NCBI GenBank assembly: GCA_010093685.1
Contig: MU006217.1
Location: 1,843,644-1,907,643 of the forward strand
Length of the DNA stretch: 64,000 nt
Source: Ophiobolus disseminans
Taxonomy: Eukaryota; Ascomycota; Dothideomycetes; Pleosporales; Phaeosphaeriaceae
Direction: 5' to 3'
Shown here: positions 55,708 through 64,000 of the stretch, in pieces
How the letters are laid out: the number at the start of each line of letters is the position of its first letter
How positions within the stretch are numbered: the stretch's first letter is position 1
Notes under the pieces: generated by a model
The model's database searches: none
What the model was told of the DNA's origin: nothing
Seen by the model: only the letters and a program-made list of their open reading frames with translations
Translations under genes and position numbers: made by a program

Positions 55708-56286
55708 CGTAGATCTTAGTGAAGATCAGGACGGTAAGCGATGTAGGAGGCGGAAGAGATATGCGCCGATGAACAAGAGTTGACAAGGTTTGTCACGGCT
55801 GCTACGAGCACAAAGTCGATTTCGGTTGTGTACATCAGGTAGTATTATAGCTGCCTGGATAGCATATTGAACAAGTGTCATTTCTTTGGAGACCATCGAG
55901 GCATGACCGCTGTCACTTGCGTGATTAACAATGACCTCGGGATTTGAGAAACACAACATCGACATCGAAATATGTCCCAATGCAGGGCCAGTACTCACTT
56001 TTTTGTCGTTACAAATGTCGTGATTCGGATCTTATGTCCCGTTATGACGAGAGTTTGGATGAATGACCGCAGTCATCTGAGGATACGACGGGCTTGTAAA
56101 ACATCGCGCGCGCCCATGACTTTCTCTTGGGGTACATGATGTTGTCGAAAGCACGAGACGACAGAGAGCCCATCAGATGATATCGCACCAAGCAACCTGC
56201 TTGACATATAAAGTAATGCTGTACGAGCCCCTGCGGAGATTCATCACCATCACCTTCTTCACATACCTACATTACTTGAGCGAACA
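55708..56286. other. Intergenic, nothing recognised
   Basis: 579 bp between two plus-strand genes; short ORFs only. Confidence 0.5.
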
Positions 56287-56814
56287 ATGTCTGGATTAAC
56301 ACCAAGTATGCCTGCGGGTATAAGTTACCTTCACGTACTTCGAACATTTCGCTAAACAAGACAGCTATCCTCACGTCAAAAGTTGGCGATCGGTGAAGGA
56401 CAACGTGGCTGGATATGCCGCGGTTGCAACCGCTACAACTGCCACAACCAGGCCTGCGACGATACCCAGTGCAGATACTGTCGTCACCAATCGTCTGAGA
56501 ATGGAGTCAGATGTCACTACAGCGCCCCTCAGCCCACGTCGACCACTTTGCAAGTCAGAACCCATTTGGTGCTTCCTCTCCAACACTCTGCGCACAAATA
56601 TGGCAGGTGCCAGGACGTACGTATTGAGAGTGGCTTGAATCTTCAACAGTGCAGTGTCGTTGGACTGCAGCCTGGTGATCGAGGGGTGAGGGGTTGGGTG
56701 TGTGACAGGCCTGATTATGGTTTCTACCATGGACACCGGACGTTTCCGACGACTTGTGCAAAGTGTGACGTGGCTGCGGAGACAAATAGCGTCAAGTTTA
56801 CGGTGGTCGAGTAG
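56287..56814 (+). CDS. Small Cys-rich, zinc-ribbon-like protein
   Basis: The frame 56383-56814 encodes GWICRGCNRYNCHNQACDD, then QCRYCRH and, near the C-terminus, RGWVCDRPDYGFYHGH and TTCAKCDVAAETNS, i.e. several C-x2-C pairs like the small zinc-ribbon proteins frequent in Dothideomycetes. It has no in-frame ATG, so a 5' exon must exist; the best candidate starts at ATG 56287 (MSGLTP) with donor GTATGC and an acceptor near 56364-56382, but I could not find a join in the right phase. Function unknown. The true 5' end is therefore uncertain. Confidence 0.5.
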
Positions 56815-57189
56815 CCAAATCAGGGTAGCAAGGCGATATGAGAGGGTGGAGTAAGGAGGATGTCTGTCCTGCTGAATTTGTATGTTTGGTGTGTAGCCTA
56901 GTGAAATTTTGCATTTGTTCTGTGAAGCGCACAATGACTTTGTGATCAAAGCAACCGACATCTTACGGAGACGTGACTAGTATTGAAAGTGTCACCGGCG
57001 CAAGAATAGCTCCTTCCTCTCAACTCTAGGCTTGCCAGGGCAAGTAAATCGCTCCGAGTCATTGTCTGCCTGCCGTCATACAGTCAAGCAAGATAGCAAG
57101 CAAGTTCGCACTGAACACTATATCTTAGCCCCGAAAAGCTTCACTCACCGCTCTCCTCGCCATAAGCGTTTCCTTCACCAGGGCCCAAC
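56815..57189. other. Intergenic, nothing recognised
   Basis: 375 bp; presumed promoter of the next gene. Confidence 0.5.
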
Positions 57190-57777
57190 ATGGCATCACA
57201 AACAAACACACCTTCTAAAGTCATCTCGCCTACAAATGAGGATGACAGCAGCAACAAGACTACCATCAAGCAAGATATCGAGCAGCTAACTGTAGCCACA
57301 CACCATCTCAGCGTAGCCAGTCGCATTTTCGAGAACGAGCCACAGAAGCTCGACCAGTTAGTCATGAAGCAGATGACCACAACAAAAGCCCTCTATAACA
57401 CACTCAGTACCACATCAAACAGAGTTGACGACCTCCAGACGAGCCGTACTTCCAGCAAAGAAGGGGTAACAACACTCAAGAATGAGATCGAAAGGGCGAA
57501 GTTCATAAACCCCGAAGTCTTTGCAACCCTGATGAAGGCTGTGGATGGAGATGATGGTCCGGAAAAGGTCGACCAAGCGGAGTTCCGTAAAAGGATTGGT
57601 GCACTTACGGATAAGGACGACTTAGTCGCAAACCAGCGGAACGTGCTGTATTACAACGCCGTCGGTCTTTTTGAGGTCTTGACGGGCGTGCAACCGTTCC
57701 TTTCAGACGATATTGTGGGAGCGATTGTCTCGTTCCAGAAGCATTTGGATTCGCTTCGAGAAGACATTGAAGCTTAG
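57190..57777 (+). CDS. Helical hypothetical protein
   Basis: Single exon, 195 residues from ATG 57190. After a polar Thr/Ser-rich N-terminus, the remainder is helix-forming with heptad-like spacing (QDIEQLTVATHHLSVASRIF, LDQLVMKQMTTTKALYNTL) and a C-terminal DDIVGAIVSFQKHLDSLREDIEA. Acidic overall; no membrane segment or motif. A coiled-coil or small adaptor protein is possible. Not recognised. Confidence 0.65.
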   Translation: MASQTNTPSKVISPTNEDDSSNKTTIKQDIEQLTVATHHLSVASRIFENEPQKLDQLVMKQMTTTKALYNTLSTTSNRVDDLQTSRTSSKEGVTTLKNEIERAKFINPEVFATLMKAVDGDDGPEKVDQAEFRKRIGALTDKDDLVANQRNVLYYNAVGLFEVLTGVQPFLSDDIVGAIVSFQKHLDSLREDIEA

Positions 57778-58201
57778 GGAAATTGGGCCGCCGATATTGG
57801 AGTGACATAGGGCTGACAGGATCATCGCTCAAGTGAGAGTGATCAAGTTGATCTCCGTTTGGATGGAACGCAACATTTGCAGTTCCCGGTGTGTCCTTGA
57901 GGTGTGCTGGCCCACATGTAATGAGAAGATGTTGTCTAGAGTAGTTGGCGAGCTCACGATTCAGAACGTACTTCTTCTCTCCACGTTTCCTTACCAGTCC
58001 GTATGATGGAGTGAAAGTGATGTAAGCGCCTCCCATAATCGGGAGGAAAAGCGAGCGTTGCCTAGTATTGACTTGGCACGTGACAGGACCCTTCGAGCAT
58101 TCTGCACCCGCCCGGGCCTACTCAAAGCTCCGCGCCCTTTTGAACTCACACCCATCAACTTCCTCACGTACGCGACTTCAACTCAACACCCCATAATTAG
58201 G
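57778..58201. other. Intergenic, upstream of RING-finger gene
   Basis: 424 bp. The RING frame is open back to 58058 but only from TTG; no other feature. Confidence 0.5.
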
Positions 58202-60247
58202 ATGATCGACCCACCGATCCGAGAGGGCTTACCGCCTAGACCTGTGTCTTTGCGCATGCTAAACATAGTGCTCAAGCCATTCCGCGGCTCGTACCACGGC
58301 ACCCGAATAGTGATTGAGGTCTTCGACGGCTTCATGTATGGACTTTACGCTCCGCGTTTGTTTCCTGGTGAAGAGAGGTTCGGATGGCTGTGGCAGCAAC
58401 TGCTGAAGACCATGCGCACCTATCCGAAGCGCGATCCCGAGTCGTTGCAGGTCGCGCAAGTCCTTAACCGTACAGATTGCCGCGAAGTCTACAAGGAGTT
58501 AAAGACCAACAGCTACCTTCTGAATGGCCACACCAACCAGGTATATCTTTCGAAGCAGGGGTCGTATTCACGTGTTCGGCGCGCCGAAGCATGGCTTGTA
58601 GAATGCGCGAAGCTGCACACACCTTCCGAGGACCCTTCCAAAGACCACCTCTTTTTACAGCACTTGGAACATATTGGTATGCCTCAGCCGGTGTACGAGA
58701 GCGCCGACGAAATCAACGAGGCGGAAGGGACTCGGGAGACAGCAAACCCGCAAGTCTTTGGCACATCTGGTGCAATGACGCCTGCTGTTATCGCAGCCGT
58801 TCAACTTGGCGATAGCGATACGATCCGCGCCGTTTATCGAATCGTCTCCCGCGTAGCAGTCAACGTGGCTGATATCTGGACCTACACGCGACACCATCGT
58901 ATCCGCCAAGAACACGATCTACCGCCCTTCAATTGGTATGACTTGGGACTGACTCTCTCGCGAGAAGCCTTCATTGAGCATATCAATGGGTATGCCGAGC
59001 CGGGCTACTACATGCTGCGGTATGAGATACGAGACGTTCTGAAGAGCGCGCGCTTCGCGGATCTCTGGGATCGGCTCTGGCAGGAAGCGAGGTACTTGTC
59101 CTCTATGGAGGCTTCTGGAAGTGGTAACGTACATTACTGGATGCTAAAGTGGGTGACGCTATATTTCTCGGTACCGAGCGCCGTTGCAATCCCCAAAGCA
59201 CAACTTAGAGCTCTGATTCGAGTTGTGGATACGGAGTGGGAGCGCGATGAAGCTTTGATGCGTCTCACCTCAGGGTACAGGCCTCACGCTTGTCCGGCTT
59301 TTCTGAATTGCGACCAGATCCGAGCTATGCAAGGCCATTACATGGAATGCCACTGGGGACGCCGTTTCTATGGATCAGATCTACCACTGGGATTTACGAC
59401 AAACCTCAGGGAGTTCCAGGACCATATGGACGCTTTGAGGGAAGCTGAAAATGAGAGCATAGCCGAAGGTGTGCCTGAGCAGCTCCTCGAAAACATCTAC
59501 GACAACGCGGACCTGGAGCCATACGGGCCTGCAATTGACCCGGTCGATTTTGCAGACGTTGTCGACGACGCCTCTCGACCGCTGGACCAGGATTGTACAA
59601 TTTGCGCTGAACCATACGAGCCTCAAGACGGGTTCATCCTCTGCTTGAAGCTGCGTAGCTGTGGCCATTACTTCCATTACCACTGCATCGAGCAGTGGAT
59701 GAACGGGGTGACACCCAACAGCAATCTGTGTGTGGAATGTCGAGGAACAATCTGCGAGAACCGTCGACCGGTGCGAGTTATCGCAACTGGTCAGGTTGAG
59801 CAAAGCTTCCTTGATCCGCCTATGTCGGAAGAAGAGCTTGAGTCGGAACGCGCACGTATCGCTGAACACGACCGAGAGATTCTCGATAGACTCTGGTCAC
59901 CGGATCAGGGCGGCGATACAGCACAAGATAACCACGTTCGCAGCTCGGTAGTCCGCCACGAGGACGAGCAGTGGCAACAAGCGCTGCACAACCAAGTACA
60001 ACAAAATCGTGCCCTGCGCGATATAGCTGAAGAGTCGGGTGGACACTACGGACAGGATGAAGACAGTGAGGAAGACGGGTCCTATTCCGATACTGACACT
60101 GAAATGGCAGACGGTGAAGAGGAAGCTCGAGGCGGTTTTGCACTCTTCGACCAAGGAGACACCGAAACCTTCCAGCCCGCTGGCCTCACTCATCATCTTG
60201 ATTCTCCTATCCATATCTGGCGTGAGGAAGAGCAGCGCCCGGTGTAA
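58202..60247 (+). CDS. RING-H2 zinc-finger protein (putative E3 ubiquitin ligase)
   Basis: 681 residues from the first in-frame ATG at 58202. A single RING-H2 domain lies at about residues 465-515: CTICAEPYEP, then LRSCGHYFHYHCIEQWM and LCVECRG, i.e. the C3H2C3 arrangement with all eight zinc ligands, so E2 binding is expected. The large N-terminal part (residues 1-450) has no known domain but is well ordered with Trp/Tyr; the C-terminus is acidic. The frame ends at TAA 60245-60247. An intron-like 3' end (branch CTAAC, acceptor at 60331) just downstream suggests an alternative transcript in which GTGTAA at 60242 is the donor, replacing the stop by a 32-residue acidic tail ending at TGA 60430. 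Confidence 0.85.
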   Translation: MIDPPIREGLPPRPVSLRMLNIVLKPFRGSYHGTRIVIEVFDGFMYGLYAPRLFPGEERFGWLWQQLLKTMRTYPKRDPESLQVAQVLNRTDCREVYKELKTNSYLLNGHTNQVYLSKQGSYSRVRRAEAWLVECAKLHTPSEDPSKDHLFLQHLEHIGMPQPVYESADEINEAEGTRETANPQVFGTSGAMTPAVIAAVQLGDSDTIRAVYRIVSRVAVNVADIWTYTRHHRIRQEHDLPPFNWYDLGLTLSREAFIEHINGYAEPGYYMLRYEIRDVLKSARFADLWDRLWQEARYLSSMEASGSGNVHYWMLKWVTLYFSVPSAVAIPKAQLRALIRVVDTEWERDEALMRLTSGYRPHACPAFLNCDQIRAMQGHYMECHWGRRFYGSDLPLGFTTNLREFQDHMDALREAENESIAEGVPEQLLENIYDNADLEPYGPAIDPVDFADVVDDASRPLDQDCTICAEPYEPQDGFILCLKLRSCGHYFHYHCIEQWMNGVTPNSNLCVECRGTICENRRPVRVIATGQVEQSFLDPPMSEEELESERARIAEHDREILDRLWSPDQGGDTAQDNHVRSSVVRHEDEQWQQALHNQVQQNRALRDIAEESGGHYGQDEDSEEDGSYSDTDTEMADGEEEARGGFALFDQGDTETFQPAGLTHHLDSPIHIWREEEQRPV

Positions 60248-60430
60248 GAAGAACAATGGGAGTCAGAAGAGTGAGTCGCTAATGATGGATGCGGTCAGCG
60301 TTACCAGCTTGGCTGATGGACTAACCGACAGCATGAACCCGACTCCGAGTTCGAGTTTGATATGGACCGGGGCGAGGAGGAGGATGCGAGTAGAGCTAAC
60401 GTCCGGGACCGTGCAGTATTTGAAGGTTGA

Positions 60431-60928
60431 GAGGACGCTCAGTTGGGAGCTGTGGGATGTACTGCCTTTTGTCAACTTGCTGTGGTGGATAGACCTGTAT
60501 CGACACGTTCTTAGCAATCAGGTTTGGGATGAGGTGCGCGCTGCTTTTCAGCTTACCTAGGCGCCTTTGTGATGACCGCGAATGTTTTTGAAGATACACA
60601 GGTTATGATAAGTGCAATGACATCGTATCAGCCCATCTGCAGTTGTCCACACTGGCAATCGATTAACCACGTGATGCATGCTTGTCAATGTGAGCGAGTT
60701 GCAGTCGTTGTTTCGCCTGAGCGATGTGAAAAAGAAGGCCTGGATAACCTCTACGCTGATTGGAATCACAAGCTAGAAGGTCTTGAGTAGTCAAGGGTGT
60801 GCAGGTGCGATTGTCGCGTGAGGACCCTCCTCGCACCTTCCCTATCATCCGTGCCAAGACCGGCCGGTTTGCTCACAGCAAGCACCCACCTCACTCATAA
60901 TCACCCGCCATTCAGCGTTCCCCACCAC
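60431..60928. other. Intergenic, nothing recognised
   Basis: 498 bp. The ORF at 60569-60790 has no support. Confidence 0.45.
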
Positions 60929-61423
60929 CATGAGTCATGGGTTTATAAACACTGGAAGTTTGTGTCTAAGTTCGACCTCGAGGCCATCCAGGAGCGCTAC
61001 GAGTAAGAATATCCATGCCTGACTCGTCCATGTACAGATGCTGACTTGGTCCCTACTAGGCAAGATTCATTTGATATCCTTGGCAGTTTGTCGGAGGAGC
61101 TCCAAAAGGTGGTCCTGAATACCCTCGAGACCGGAGAGGTCGTTGAGCCACCAAAGTTACCTGAGCCTACGCCCAAGCCAGAGCCCAAGAAGAGGGTCAA
61201 GAAGGAGGTGCTCGACGAAGACAATAGCGAGGTGAAGCCGAAGATAGAAGACAATAGAAACAAGACAGAGGCTGCTCAACCTGCTGTACCTGACGTACGC
61301 AAGCCCAAGAGGAAGGGCAAGAAGAGGGCATCAGCAGAGGTGGACTCCGCCAGCGAAGCCGAGTATGTGCCTAGGAAGACCGGGAGCCGTGCTGTACCGA
61401 TGGAGACTGCCGATGGTAGCTGA
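60929..61423 (+). CDS. Basic/acidic nuclear-type protein with disrupted start (hypothetical)
   Basis: A two-exon gene: 60929-61003 and 61060-61423 with a 56-bp GT-AG intron, giving ESWVYKHWKFVSKFDLEAIQERYE joined to QDSFDILGSLSEELQKVVLNTLETGEVVEPPK, then a Lys/Glu/Pro-rich tail with KKRVKKEV and KPKRKGKKRA (candidate nuclear signals). About 145 residues. The coding frame has no ATG: the only well-placed ATG (60929, after CCACCACC) is one base out of frame. Inserting one G after it (ATG-GAG-TCA-TGG) would give the start MESWVYKHW, so a one-base deletion or sequencing error is likely. No known domain. Confidence 0.6.
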
Positions 61424-61737
61424 TGCTGAGAGAACGACGTGAGTGATGGTATATGGAGGCGTATTTGTTACACGGTTTAGTATGACCTGAATGGATTCAT
61501 GATAGCAAAGTTCAAACGTCGCGTTGTGAGGGTGAAGTTTGCCGTGAAGCGGCCAGCCAATCGGTGCGTTTCTAGCCCGCACGATCCGCTAGGTAGAGCT
61601 CTCATCGCGCCATCCTTGTCGCAAGCTGTCCATTCCACTGCACCCCGCAAACTGTAGAAGCACTCACTTCTTCACCACTTACTCGCCCTTCGAGAAACCC
61701 AGTTCAACCCCCTCGTAAACACCCTGCGACCGCCACG
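61424..61737. other. Intergenic, promoter of thioredoxin gene
   Basis: 314 bp; no feature beyond the presumed promoter. Confidence 0.5.
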
Positions 61738-62383
61738 ATGCCCGGCAAGATCACATCCGTCACCTCTTCCTCGCACTTCTCGCAACTCCTCTCGCAGTCC
61801 ACCTACACGGTTGTCGACTTCTACGCCGACTGGTGCGGGCCATGTAAAGCCATCGCACCCGTCTTCCAGAAGCTCGCAGACTCGGAGTCGAAGCCAGGGA
61901 AGCTGCAGTTCGTCAAGGTCGACGTAGACTCACAGCAAGAAGTGGCGAAGAAATATGGCGTATCAGCGTACGTACACCTCATACAACAAGGCCGATGCAG
62001 TGCGGTCTAGAGTGATATACTGACAAAACTACAGTATGCCAACCTTCCTCGTCATCAAATCCTCCACAGTCGTCGAAACCATCCGCGGCGCCAATCCCTC
62101 CGCCCTCACAGCCGCCGTGCGCAAAGCCGCAAACGACAGCGCATCGGGCCCGGGCGCCGCGGGCGCTGCTTTCCAGACCAAGGGTCGCACACTCGGATCG
62201 AGCTCGGAGCCCAGCCGGCCCGTTGGTGAGAGTCCATTCGCAGGGCTGCAGAGATTGCTGCTGGGCAATGGAGGGTTCAGCGATGTGCTGGTCAGGTTTG
62301 TGGCGCTGTATGTGATCAGTTTGTTCGCGTTCAATGGGTACAAGGCTGCGGAGGAGAGTGCGTTTAATGTTAAGGCGAGGTAG
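61738..62383 (+). CDS. Thioredoxin-like protein with C-terminal membrane anchor
   Basis: Exons 61738-61967 and 62035-62383 (67-bp intron) give 192 residues. The thioredoxin fold is clear: TVVDFYADWCGPCKAIAPVF with the active-site WCGPC at residues 32-36, KVDVDSQQEVAKKYGVSA, then the cis-proline MPTF created by splicing. After about residue 110 a low-complexity linker leads to one hydrophobic helix (VLVRFVALYVISLFAFNGY), so the protein is likely tail-anchored in an internal membrane with the redox domain in the cytosol. Catalyses dithiol-disulfide exchange. Confidence 0.93.
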
Positions 62384-62565
62384 ATGGGGTGAGGAGGGTA
62401 TGGCATGGAGCGTGGAGTTTGGTGTTTGGATTTTGGTATGGGGCGTCATGGAATGGCGTGTGGACACCAGCAACGGAATATCTTCAGTTTATGAGACATG
62501 GGACAGGACTTGGTGAGAACTTGCTCTTTACGTCAAATCAAAGATCCTACTATCCTTCGTCCCTA

Positions 62566-63184
62566 CTAAACCGTCCACGTCTCCTCGATATCACCATTTC
62601 CGTACGCATCATTTTCTCCTCCGTTTCCACCCTCTCCTCCATCTCCATCTCCCTCGATGCGCTCCTCAATCGCGGGCTGTTCCCCATCCTTCCATTTCAA
62701 CAGAGCCGCCGCGTGAGGGTCCCCGTTGGTGGCCAGATCGTTCATCTCCTGATCGAGTTCGTCTTTCCGCACCCTCAGATCTCTGAGATCTTGCTCTAAT
62801 ACAGTATGCCGTGTGTTTACAGCCGTTGTATCATTCAGAACATCTTGCGCCGTTCGCGCCGCCGCATTCCAGCCAGATGCATGTCTCATATTCCAGTCAG
62901 AGGCTCCAGTCGAGCCAGTATTGTGCATCCCGAAATTCGTGCTTTCTTGCGCGAAAGCTGGAAACATTGGCGTTGGTTGCACATGACTGACCCCTGTGCT
63001 GAGAGTTGCACATATTGACATGTGCGCCCATCAATTCTTCCAAGTTGTATGTGGTGAAGCCACAGTTATTGCGACATCCAAACCGTCTGGACGAGGCCGG
63101 GGGTGGATTACATGCCAAAACGTGAGCTTGGAAGCTGGATGAGGCGTTGGATGTCAAGTTACAGTTGCATCGCCAATGTACCAT
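62566..63184 (-). CDS. Cys/His-rich and coiled-coil protein (hypothetical)
   Basis: Two exons, 62992-63184 and 62566-62957, give about 194 residues; the intron of 34 bp (GTCAGT...CCAG) is unusually short, while a CAAG acceptor 12 bp further gives 46 bp (190 residues). From the ATG at 63184 (MVHWRCNCN) the N-terminus has Cys and His residues, HWRCNC, HVLAC, FGCRNNCGF and HVNMC, spaced like two zinc fingers; then a helical part (LEQDLRDLRVRKDELDQEMNDLA) and an acidic Gly/Glu tail. Function unknown. Confidence 0.55.
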
Positions 63185-64000
63185 GATGCGTCGATAGTCG
63201 ATCAAGGTAAGATGCTTGGAGGCTAGTGAGCGTGGCGACACGGCGAATATATATATTTTGGACCGAGTTTGGCAAACTGTATGTGTACGCACGTGGTGGG
63301 TTGCATGTGCTCGAATGGTGCGACGTGATGTTAGGGTATGACTGACTGAAGGCACAGAACGTTCAACAACCCAAGCACCCATCACCACAATACCTCCTTT
63401 CTACAATTCCCAACCTTCCCCACTATCCTCCTCATTCCCCACCTCTTCTCCCTCATCCCACATATCATTCTTCCCTCGCACTCTCCGTCTATCCGCCACT
63501 ACCTCCCGAGGTCGTTAATCCCAAGAGCCTCCTTGGCTGTCGTATCGGTTGGCACCCACTGTAGTTGCGGATGCTGGAAAGGCACGATTTGGGACCTGAG
63601 ATGGGTAGTGAGATTTAGCAAATCCTACCTAGGTATGAACGAGAAGGCAGATTATCCTGCGTCAATCACGTGGGGTTCTCGTAAGGACAGCCCTAGGGTC
63701 CAGCGCTCGTCGGAGATTCCTCACGAGCGATGAGCTTCATCGTACCATGATGGCGGCGGTTTCGTGAATTCGAAGTTGATGGGACTAGAAAGCTCCCGAG
63801 TCCCGAGGTCCCAGATGGCATTAGTGTGGCGCGTCAGCACTTGAGCTTCCGCCAAGCCTGGAGGTGCCTTAGACGCTCCACTGAGCGACTGTTCCAACAC
63901 CTCGCATCGCGACTGCGCAGTGCATGCGTGTTATTGCTAACGCCAGCAATGGTTGATGTAACTGTCAGACTTCGTATCACCAGCTGCGCAAGGCGAGCGA
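63185..64000. other. Window end, nothing recognised
   Basis: 816 bp upstream of the minus-strand gene at 63184, ending at the window edge. Pyrimidine-rich stretch near 63400-63500. The ORF at 63533-63733 is not supported. Confidence 0.5.

Noticed and set aside
60569..60790. Small ORF upstream of the start-disrupted gene
   Set aside because: No splice junction leads from it into the downstream frame, and it has no motif.
1..64000. Polyketide/peptide synthase cluster or viral integration
   Set aside because: No PKS, NRPS or terpene core gene, and no viral replication protein outside the copia element.

Overview
The window is nuclear DNA of a filamentous ascomycete (Pezizomycotina; gene style and families suggest Dothideomycetes, probably Pleosporales, by inference). 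Genes lie on both strands with no operons. Most carry short GT-AG introns of about 45-66 bp, often with CTAAC/CTGAC-like branch points. Families are typically fungal: Zn2Cys6 regulators, fungal rhodopsin-domain protein, Dnt1-like protein, Gal80-like oxidoreductase and CVNH lectin. ORFs opening at GTG/TTG were shortened to the first plausible ATG or joined across introns; exon limits given are my own splice readings.

Layout. 0.3-15 kb is an oxidative/transport block: a small Ser/Pro-rich membrane protein, an FAD monooxygenase divergent from a Zn2Cys6 activator, a four-helix membrane protein, a Fur-type NCS1 transporter divergent from a GMC oxidoreductase, an aldehyde dehydrogenase and a secreted CVNH-type lectin. 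Uptake, alcohol to aldehyde to acid oxidation and ring hydroxylation beside a regulator could form one catabolic cluster (inference). 15.6-19.5 kb is a decayed Ty1/copia retrotransposon. 20-29 kb holds several unknown proteins, a GPI-anchor-type wall protein, a 242-bp MITE, a Gal80-like protein and a glycosyltransferase. 29-37 kb holds an amidohydrolase, a vanadium-haloperoxidase-like secreted enzyme, a PLAC8 protein with a frameshifted tandem repeat and a Dnt1-like nucleolar protein.

37.3-39.9 kb is a multi-exon pseudogene with frameshifts and nonsense codons. 40-46 kb carries a secreted carboxylesterase, an IroE-like esterase, an SDR and the broken 3' end of an FMN-dependent 2-hydroxyacid oxidase. 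46-50.6 kb has a coiled-coil protein convergent with an M50B-type membrane protease, a RIP-like decayed partial copy of that protease gene, and an MFS sugar transporter. 52-64 kb holds a DUF3140 protein, a fungal rhodopsin-domain protein, several lineage-type unknowns, a RING-H2 protein, a membrane-anchored thioredoxin and a Cys/His-rich coiled-coil protein.

The clearest unusual signals are genome-defence or decay scars (copia element, RIP-like gene fragment, pseudogene with C-to-T-type stops, MITE) and several genes with odd gene structures: a GC-AG intron, a missing base at a likely start codon, a frameshift between protein repeats and an alternative acidic C-terminus. No CRISPR, rRNA or convincing tRNA gene was seen.
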